The translations under genes and the position numbers were made by a program. 64,000 nucleotides of DNA from the IMG/VR virus record IMGVR_UViG_3300042541_003180, positions 21,312-85,311 of that record; one strand, given 5' to 3'. A model generated the notes under the pieces. It ran no database searches. It worked only from the letters and a program-made list of their open reading frames with translations, and was not told the origin of the DNA. Below are positions 59,083 to 64,000 of the stretch, in pieces (position 1 is the first letter of the stretch; the number at the start of each line of letters is the position of its first letter). Origin of the DNA: a virus.

Positions 59083-59105
59083 AAAACCCAGTTAAACTGG
59101 GTTTT
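59083..59105 (-). terminator. Hairpin terminator after clamp loader
   Basis: AAAACCCAGTT / AACTGGGTTTT, overlapping the stop of the clamp-loader gene on the minus strand. Confidence 0.83.
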
Positions 59106-60063
59106 TTAATATATCTCTAAATTTTCCTATAATTGTAATTCCTAATATAAGAGGATCTGTTGCTCCTTCTAACTTAGATGAGTAATCTGCAATTACATAA
59201 GCGGTTTCAAATAATTTATTGACACTTTCTTTTTTATCTGTTATACACCAATCAATAAAAGGTTTTCCTAATAATTTAATCATCACATCAATTTTCTCAG
59301 CTCCAAAGTTTGACATTAGAAAATGATATGTTTTCTCAAAGTCTAAATCTTCATATAAAGTATTATAAAGTTCTAACTTTACTTTAGTAGAAACATTCCC
59401 TGCTCCATCACTTATTGCACCTGTATCTAAATAACTTTGTACTTCTACTAATGTAGAACGAAAGTCTGGAAACTTTTTAGTAATAATGTTGATTAAATCC
59501 TCTTTAGGTATTTCAGCATCTTCTTTAGGAAGAACTTCATTGATAATCTTTTTATAGATTTCTTGTTTTAAAAATCTTTCTTCTTCAACATTTTGACAAT
59601 CAAAACCAATTTGTTTAATTCTTGACTTTAGACCATCTGATATTTTATTGATATGGTTCGTTGTAATGATAAAACGAACATTTTTATTATATCTTTCTAT
59701 AAAAGCTTTAAAAGCGTCTTGGAAGTTCCCAGAAACTCTTTCAAACTCATCTAAGAATACATACTTAATATCTGAATTAGTATCCATCATTGGAGTAAAC
59801 TTACAGAAGTTATCGATTTCAGTTCTAAGTACATCAATGGATGTGTCCATTGAACAATTTAATTCTAAGTAAGGAGTTTCTTTCGAGTATCTACCAATTA
59901 AAATTCTAGCTAAACTAGTTTTACCGGTTCCGTAGTGACCGTGAAAGATATAGTGTTGGTTTACACCACTTTCTAATTCTTTTCTAATTCTTGGAAGTAA
60001 TATGATGTCTTCGATAGTTTTCGGACGCCACTTTTCCCATAATAATAATTTATTTACTGACAT
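59092..60063 (-). CDS. gp44: Sliding-clamp loader ATPase (T4 gp44-like)
   Basis: A 323-aa AAA+ ATPase; T4 gp44 is 319 aa. WEKWRPKTIEDIILLPRI at the start is family-typical. Walker A is GHYGTGKTS (42-50), Walker B FLDE (103-106), sensor 1 IITTNHINKI, and the arginine-finger SRIKQIGF stands for the usual S-R-C. With a gp62 equivalent (not seen here) it loads the sliding clamp on DNA for the phage polymerase. It is followed by a terminator, and the next upstream gene on the same strand is the tagged protein at 60110. Confidence 0.92.
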   Translation of the reverse strand: MSVNKLLLWEKWRPKTIEDIILLPRIRKELESGVNQHYIFHGHYGTGKTSLARILIGRYSKETPYLELNCSMDTSIDVLRTEIDNFCKFTPMMDTNSDIKYVFLDEFERVSGNFQDAFKAFIERYNKNVRFIITTNHINKISDGLKSRIKQIGFDCQNVEEERFLKQEIYKKIINEVLPKEDAEIPKEDLINIITKKFPDFRSTLVEVQSYLDTGAISDGAGNVSTKVKLELYNTLYEDLDFEKTYHFLMSNFGAEKIDVMIKLLGKPFIDWCITDKKESVNKLFETAYVIADYSSKLEGATDPLILGITIIGKFRDILKNPV

Positions 60064-60109
60064 ATTTATCTCATTTTCTCATGAGTATATCTAAAATTAT
60101 TAAAAAAGT

Positions 60110-60664
60110 TTATACTTTTGGACGACCAATTAAGTATTCTTCTTCTGTTACAGTATGGTCTGGAAGAGTTCTTGTATAAACACCGTCACCAATCCAATTT
60201 ATTTTAGATTGTGGAAAAACTTTACTTACTGTTTGTTTATCACAATATCTACAATCTGCCGCTATAAGTATTTCTGCGGGTCTTCCAGACACTTCTATCC
60301 AGAAGCCTTCTCTGTGTAGTAGAATAATCAATTGTTTCATTAATTCTTTTCTAGCTTCTTTTGTACCATCGTGACCCCAACCAGATATTTTATGTCCGTG
60401 AGATTCTCTTGAGAATATTACAACATCTGCATGTGGATCTTTATCTATATCAACTGCAGTCCAGAAAGTTAGATCAGGATCATTAACAACTGCTTCTGGT
60501 GAAGATACTCTAACGTGACCACCAAGTGGTTTATAAGCTAGATCAATAATTTCCCATATTTCTTTTTTAAGTTTAGACCTATCTTCCATAGAAAGTTCAA
60601 CCCATTTATTTTTATCAAATAAATCGGAGAATGTAAAGTCTTCAAATAATTTAATGTAATTCAT
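60110..60664 (-). CDS. Tagged protein, possible acetyltransferase-like fold
   Basis: A 184-aa protein starting MNYIKLFEDFTFSDLFDKNKW. The body (LAYKPLGGHVRVSSPEAV; FWTAVDIDKDPHADVVIFSR; SGWGHDGTKEARKELMKQLIILLHREGFWIEVSGRPAEIL) is a recurring phage pattern. The GWGHDGTKEA turn followed by a helix and strand resembles the GNAT acetyl-CoA loop, although the R-G-x-G-x-A consensus is not met. A C-x-x-C in CRYCDK may bind metal. A late-type element is four bases before the ATG. Confidence 0.6.
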   Translation of the reverse strand: MNYIKLFEDFTFSDLFDKNKWVELSMEDRSKLKKEIWEIIDLAYKPLGGHVRVSSPEAVVNDPDLTFWTAVDIDKDPHADVVIFSRESHGHKISGWGHDGTKEARKELMKQLIILLHREGFWIEVSGRPAEILIAADCRYCDKQTVSKVFPQSKINWIGDGVYTRTLPDHTVTEEEYLIGRPKV

Positions 60665-60668
60665 ATAT

Positions 60669-60679
60669 CTATATATTAA
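60669..60679 (-). promoter_or_regulatory. Candidate late promoter element, very short leader
   Basis: Minus-strand TTAATATATAG, four bases before the start of the tagged gene. Confidence 0.38.
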
Positions 60680-60697
60680 TTTAGAGACTTATATTTT

Positions 60698-60708
60698 TTA
60701 ATATATAC
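60698..60708 (+). promoter_or_regulatory. Candidate late promoter element, very short leader
   Basis: TTAATATATAC, four bases before the ATG of the gp15-like gene. Confidence 0.42.
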
Positions 60709-60712
60709 TTGT

Positions 60713-61585
60713 ATGATTGGAGATAGATTTAATTTTGAAGATGTATTCTTTAGAGATTTAACAGTATGTGTGTTAGATACATTAGAAGGACAAGTAAAAT
60801 GGGTAAATAAATTTACCTCAGGTGATAGATTTGTAGAAGTACCTTTTTATTACTCAATGACAGGAGATGAGAGATTTTTATTGGATTCGTTTACTGATGA
60901 TATAGTTTCTGGAGATTCTTCAGGTAATGGTAGATATGTGGAATTAAATACTGATATTATACCTAGAGGACATCTAACAATGAAATCATTTGCAATCCGT
61001 TCAGATGAGTTTGCTAACCCAAATGTTTGGTTAAGAACTGTTGTAGAAAATGAAGTAGAAATCAGAAAAGTTTTAGGAAGAATTAGAGCAGTGCCGGTTA
61101 CAGTTAGTTATGACTTAGTTATATTACTATCAAGTGAAATTGATAGTTTTAAATGTAGTCAGGCTGTTATGGATACATTATGGTTGTATAAGTTTATGTA
61201 TTTTGAACATAACTTTATGAATATTGATGCGGTTATCTTAATGCCAGATTCAAATACTATTGAGATGACTAGAGAAAAGAATTTAACTTCCGACAATTCA
61301 ATAAAAATGACAGTTTCATTTGAAGTACAAACATATTATCCTGCATTTAGAAAGGATAGAGCTGATTTCCCAGGTTATACAAAAGAAAATGGTGGTATGT
61401 CTGATCTTAATGGTTATGCTATTCAGGGTGGATATTCTGATTTCTTTAGTCAACCACCTAACTCTAATGAAGGTTTCTTTGTTACACCTAAGAGAACACG
61501 TTGGTTTAATAACATTTTACGTGCTAGGGAACAAAGTTCTAGAAGGTATGATAACCCTAATGGGGATCAGGAAATAAAAAAATAA
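60713..61585 (+). CDS. gp15: Tail sheath stabiliser / completion protein (T4 gp15-like)
   Basis: A 290-aa protein; T4 gp15 is 272 aa. Matching features: GDRFVEVPFYYSMTGDERF near the N-terminus, TVSYDLVILLSSEID (beta pair), YKFMYFEHNFMNIDAVILMPDSN and KMTVSFEVQTYYP, in gp15 order. It caps the tail and joins it to the head. It has a non-conserved tail with an ARXXSSRRYDNPNGDQ end. The following gene may be structural too. Confidence 0.75.
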   Translation: MIGDRFNFEDVFFRDLTVCVLDTLEGQVKWVNKFTSGDRFVEVPFYYSMTGDERFLLDSFTDDIVSGDSSGNGRYVELNTDIIPRGHLTMKSFAIRSDEFANPNVWLRTVVENEVEIRKVLGRIRAVPVTVSYDLVILLSSEIDSFKCSQAVMDTLWLYKFMYFEHNFMNIDAVILMPDSNTIEMTREKNLTSDNSIKMTVSFEVQTYYPAFRKDRADFPGYTKENGGMSDLNGYAIQGGYSDFFSQPPNSNEGFFVTPKRTRWFNNILRAREQSSRRYDNPNGDQEIKK

Positions 61586-61622
61586 ATAAAAATAAAAAAA
61601 GGAAAAAAATGGCTTTTTTACC

Positions 61623-61633
61623 TTAATATATAG
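61623..61633 (+). promoter_or_regulatory. Candidate late promoter element
   Basis: TTAATATATAG, 30 bases before the 427-aa gene. Confidence 0.4.
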
Positions 61634-61663
61634 TTTATATAAAAAAAATAATAAATTAGAAAT

Positions 61664-62947
61664 ATGAAGAATCTTAAACTTGAATTGTTTAACTTCAAAA
61701 AGGATCTTTCTCTTGATCAAGAAGAAATATCTACAATTGTAGAAGGACATATGAATGCTTGTAATCAACATTCAGAGAAAACTATAATTACTTCTCTTAA
61801 TGAAAGATTAAAACCTTATACTTATGATAAGAGTGTGAAGTTATTATTAGAGAGTCTTAATGATGATGTGGCAGCTTTTGAATTATTATATGAATTGAAA
61901 AATTTATATGGAGTTCTTAATACTAGAAACCAAGGAGAACTTTACAGACAACCTATAAATGTATTATTACAAACTATTAACCTTGAAACAGATCAAGATA
62001 GAATGTCAAAAATTCTTAATGAATTAGCTATTTATGACTGGGTTCCAGAAATTAAAGTTTTTGTTCATAATTTAACAAAATCTCCAGAAAAAAGATCTAA
62101 TCTTTTAAGCGGTGGTAATGCTGAATCAATTTTTACAATTGTTGAACAAGTTGAAGAAGGACACGTTGCTTTAGTTAGAGATTCTTGGTTCTTATTAACT
62201 GAAAATACTATTGAGAAAACATTATTAGAAAACCACGTTAAAGATACTGAATCTTTAAAAAGTTTAAGAACTTTAGAAACTGCTATGAAATATTCAACAG
62301 TTACAGAAAGTAGAATTAACTTTAGAGTTTCTGAATATTTGACAATTGGTTTAGCTGTTGGTAAAAAAGGTGGTTTATATATCAATGATGATGAATTAAA
62401 TGAAGAAACTACATTAGAAAGTTTATTCAATTCTCCAATTATTCCAATCGTTAACAAAAACTTTTATCCAGTTTTATTAGAAACTTCTAAAAACTTAGAT
62501 AAATTTGTTGAGTTAGACGTTGTAAAAAGAGTTAATAACTTAGTAAACCCTTATTTAGAGGTATTTGCGTTCAACTACAAAAACAATACATTTGTTTACA
62601 GATGTGATGAAAGATATGGTAACTCATTCTTTAAATACGAATCTGCATTAGAATTAGTAAATGAAGTAAGAAATGAATTAAACTATGATTTAACTTATTT
62701 CTTTGAAAATAAATTAAACAAAGAAATCGTTGTTAAAAGAAAACTTGAAGACAAAGAAAGAGAAATCACTCTTAAATTAGAAGATGTTGAATTTAATATT
62801 GATAAAATCAAAGGATCATTGAAAATGATTGGTGAGTCAGAAGTTCTAACAACTGCACTTAAAAATTTAGAGAAAAGACAAACTAATCTTAGTTCTGAAT
62901 TACAAGCTGTTAAAGAATTACAATACAAAGAAAGAATTAAAGGATAA
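61664..62947 (+). CDS. Putative virion-associated protein, 427 aa
   Basis: Starts MKNLKLELFNFKKDLSLD, only loosely like the tag. The N-terminal half is helical (TSLNERLKPYTYDKSVKLLLESL; LQTINLETDQDRMSKILNELAIYDWVPEIKVFVHNL). The middle has a beta domain (VALVRDSWFLLTENTIEKTLLENH). The last 60 residues form a charged coiled coil (KRKLEDKEREITLKLEDVEFN). No family was recognised. Codon use in this gene is regular and resembles the sheath gene, consistent with a highly expressed product. It ends at a strong terminator and may be a core, head or neck protein. Confidence 0.55.
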   Translation: MKNLKLELFNFKKDLSLDQEEISTIVEGHMNACNQHSEKTIITSLNERLKPYTYDKSVKLLLESLNDDVAAFELLYELKNLYGVLNTRNQGELYRQPINVLLQTINLETDQDRMSKILNELAIYDWVPEIKVFVHNLTKSPEKRSNLLSGGNAESIFTIVEQVEEGHVALVRDSWFLLTENTIEKTLLENHVKDTESLKSLRTLETAMKYSTVTESRINFRVSEYLTIGLAVGKKGGLYINDDELNEETTLESLFNSPIIPIVNKNFYPVLLETSKNLDKFVELDVVKRVNNLVNPYLEVFAFNYKNNTFVYRCDERYGNSFFKYESALELVNEVRNELNYDLTYFFENKLNKEIVVKRKLEDKEREITLKLEDVEFNIDKIKGSLKMIGESEVLTTALKNLEKRQTNLSSELQAVKELQYKERIKG

Positions 62948-62963
62948 TCTTTAAACTTATATT

Positions 62964-62995
62964 AAAAATACTCAAACGAAAGTTTGAGTATTTTT
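62964..62995 (+). terminator. Hairpin terminator
   Basis: AAAAATACTCAAAC / GTTTGAGTATTTTT with a GAAA loop, followed by a long T run. Confidence 0.9.
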
Positions 62996-63068
62996 TTTTA
63001 AACTTTTTTAAACGAATATATATAACATGAATGAATAGCATTACAGAGTTCATCTCTGAAAAAAATAA

Positions 63069-63443
63069 ATGCTATATATGTACCTGAATAATAAAGAATT
63101 ATACATTGAGATCATAGTGTCAAAAGCACAAGGTCGATTAACGAGAAATGCGGAAAAAATGCTAGAATTACTAGCGAAAAAAACAATAAAAAAAATGAGA
63201 TACTGGTCTAATGATGACAAGTTAGATTGCTACCAAAGTGGTTTATTAGACATGTTTCAAAACTGGTATAACTTCAATGAAGATAAGTCGATTAATGCGT
63301 TTGCTTATTTCACAGAGATATTCAAAAGAGGATTGGCAAAAGGATGGAATGACCTTTATAAAAAGAAAGGTGATAATGAACATCAAATTAGACTTATATC
63401 AATAAATAGTGCCAATGACGGAAATGGATTACACTCAATTTAA
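63069..63443 (+). CDS. gp55: Late-transcription sigma factor (T4 gp55-like)
   Basis: A 124-aa protein; T4 gp55 is 185 aa. YLNNKELYIEIIVSK matches the gp55 start (YVNNKELLQAII), and the sigma region-2-like segment KLDCYQSGLLDMFQNWYNFNEDKSINAFAYFTEIFKRGLAKGWNDLYKKKG matches the polymerase-binding part. The end (RLISINSANDGNGLHSI) is family-typical. It lacks much of the T4 C-terminus, which holds the clamp-binding tail. Either the first ATG or the second, nine bases later, may start. It would direct late transcription, perhaps from TTAATATATA elements. Confidence 0.82.
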   Translation: MLYMYLNNKELYIEIIVSKAQGRLTRNAEKMLELLAKKTIKKMRYWSNDDKLDCYQSGLLDMFQNWYNFNEDKSINAFAYFTEIFKRGLAKGWNDLYKKKGDNEHQIRLISINSANDGNGLHSI

Positions 63444-63567
63444 CATGAACAACCTATTTGATATAGTTGTAGATCCAGGATTTCGTACCGCAACTATAAC
63501 AAGGGGATTAATTTTTCCAAAGGAAGTTATAAGAAAGAAAAAGATAAAAAACTTATTTAATTTTTAG
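63415..63567 (+). CDS. Small protein overlapping the gp55 3' end
   Basis: A 50-aa frame, MTEMDYTQFNMNNLFDIVVDPGFRTATITRGLIFPK, with a lysine-rich end, in a different frame from gp55 and overlapping it by 29 bases. It looks coding (hydrophobic helix, then strands) and could be coupled to gp55. No homologue was recognised. A frameshifted continuation of gp55 is less likely because the sigma frame ends at a family-typical C-terminus. Confidence 0.5.
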   Translation: MTEMDYTQFNMNNLFDIVVDPGFRTATITRGLIFPKEVIRKKKIKNLFNF

Positions 63568-63593
63568 TATAGAATACTTTTAAAACAATTGTT

Positions 63594-63887
63594 ATGAATA
63601 AAGTTTATCTTCAAATCTGGGAAGAATCAATTATTAATGAAGGAACAAGACCTGATGGTTGTTCTTTACATATAGATTTAGAATCAAATAAAAGGTATTT
63701 AAGATCTATCTATGAGTTTAGAGAGAATATGAGAATACCTAATGAATATGACTCTGCAGTCGGAGAGCCAATTGAAGTTTTAGTTAATGATAATGTATTT
63801 GAATTGATTAAAATTGAAAAAACAATTAGATTATTACAAAATGAATTTAATAATCTAATACAATTAAAAGATATATTAGTGGAATGA
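63594..63887 (+). CDS. Hypothetical protein, 97 aa
   Basis: Starts MNKVYLQIWEESIINEGTRPDGCSLHIDLESNKRY. The D-G-x-S-L-H-I segment, followed by an R-x-x-Y-E-F-R region and a C-terminal helix (IEKTIRLLQNEFNNL), resembles small proteins of large phages with no known function. It lies 26 bases after the previous small gene and overlaps the next start. Confidence 0.6.
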   Translation: MNKVYLQIWEESIINEGTRPDGCSLHIDLESNKRYLRSIYEFRENMRIPNEYDSAVGEPIEVLVNDNVFELIKIEKTIRLLQNEFNNLIQLKDILVE

Positions 63888-64000
63888 TGAAACTTTTAAC
63901 AATATTAACACCATTACTATTTATAATAAATATTTTGTACTTTATTGTAAATAAAGATAGATTACAAAAAAAATCTTTTGAAAAAAATATAGAAAGTGTT
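63884..64000 (+). CDS. Membrane protein start, truncated by window end
   Basis: ATG overlaps the preceding stop. The visible 39 residues (MMKLLTILTPLLFIINILYFIVNKDRLQKKS) give one N-terminal membrane helix then a basic stretch. The gene continues beyond base 64000. No function can be assigned. Confidence 0.5.
   Translation, partial: MMKLLTILTPLLFIINILYFIVNKDRLQKKSFEKNIESV

Noticed and set aside
1-64000. tRNA, rRNA and CRISPR arrays
   Set aside because: No cloverleaf-like T-loop sequences, rRNA segments or spaced repeats were recognised by eye; a tRNAscan-SE run would be decisive.

Overview
This window is one continuous stretch of an AT-rich, T4-like contractile-tailed bacteriophage that very probably infects a Bacteroidetes (Flavobacteriia-type) host. 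The T4-type parts are seen directly: both terminase subunits, a gp18-type sheath, gp19-type tube, gp15- and gp25-type tail proteins, gp26-type hub protein, tape-measure candidate, gp44 clamp loader, gp47 nuclease, gp52 topoisomerase subunit and gp55-type late sigma factor. The host inference rests on several signs. There are almost no Shine-Dalgarno sequences. At least one promoter has the Bacteroidetes form TTG-N19-TAnnTTTG. Signal peptides end in S-Q. Three proteins carry the ILDKI..SLT.EE..FL motif typical of Bacteroidetes proteins. The NusA-like protein has a Bacteroidetes-like C-terminus. No tRNA, rRNA, CRISPR array or insertion sequence was recognised.

Layout. 0-9 kb: end of a NusA-like gene, a secreted NUC-type nuclease, small genes, gp52, a COG3541-type nucleotidyltransferase, two coiled-coil envelope proteins, a HAD protein and a ClpS adaptor. 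9-16.6 kb: divergent terminase genes, then minus-strand accessory genes. 16.7-26 kb: a 903-aa tagged protein, its partner, the very large sheath, gp26-type protein, a small putative chaperone and the tube. 26-31 kb: gp47, then a minus-strand block of tagged proteins. 31-42 kb: a 2015-aa tail/baseplate protein and the tape-measure candidate. 42-54 kb: accessory genes, including an apparently inactive ligase-fold protein, a minimal family-A polymerase-like protein, a glycosyltransferase, a 2H phosphoesterase, thymidylate synthase and an HNH endonuclease. 54-60.7 kb: a four-gene run of tagged proteins, gp25, clamp loader and another tagged protein. 60.7-64 kb: gp15, a possible structural protein and the gp55-type sigma factor.

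The most striking feature is a shared N-terminal tag, roughly M-(K/R)-x-(L/I)-K-x-(F/Y)-E-x-F, on 19 otherwise unrelated proteins. In about twelve it is followed closely by (I/L/F)-x-E, often before A, G or S. This resembles the capsid-targeting sequence and gp21 protease site of T4 internal proteins such as IPIII. The simplest reading is that many of the 19 are packaged in the head, trimmed and delivered into the host with the DNA. The set includes a SET-domain methyltransferase, an ADP-ribosyltransferase-like protein, an isochorismatase/nicotinamidase-like hydrolase, a ParB-like protein and a leucine-repeat protein.

Genes are in short blocks on both strands, usually closed by strong hairpin terminators, many shared by convergent genes. 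A recurring TTAATATATA element lies 3-30 bases before many starts and is a candidate late promoter for the gp55-type sigma factor.
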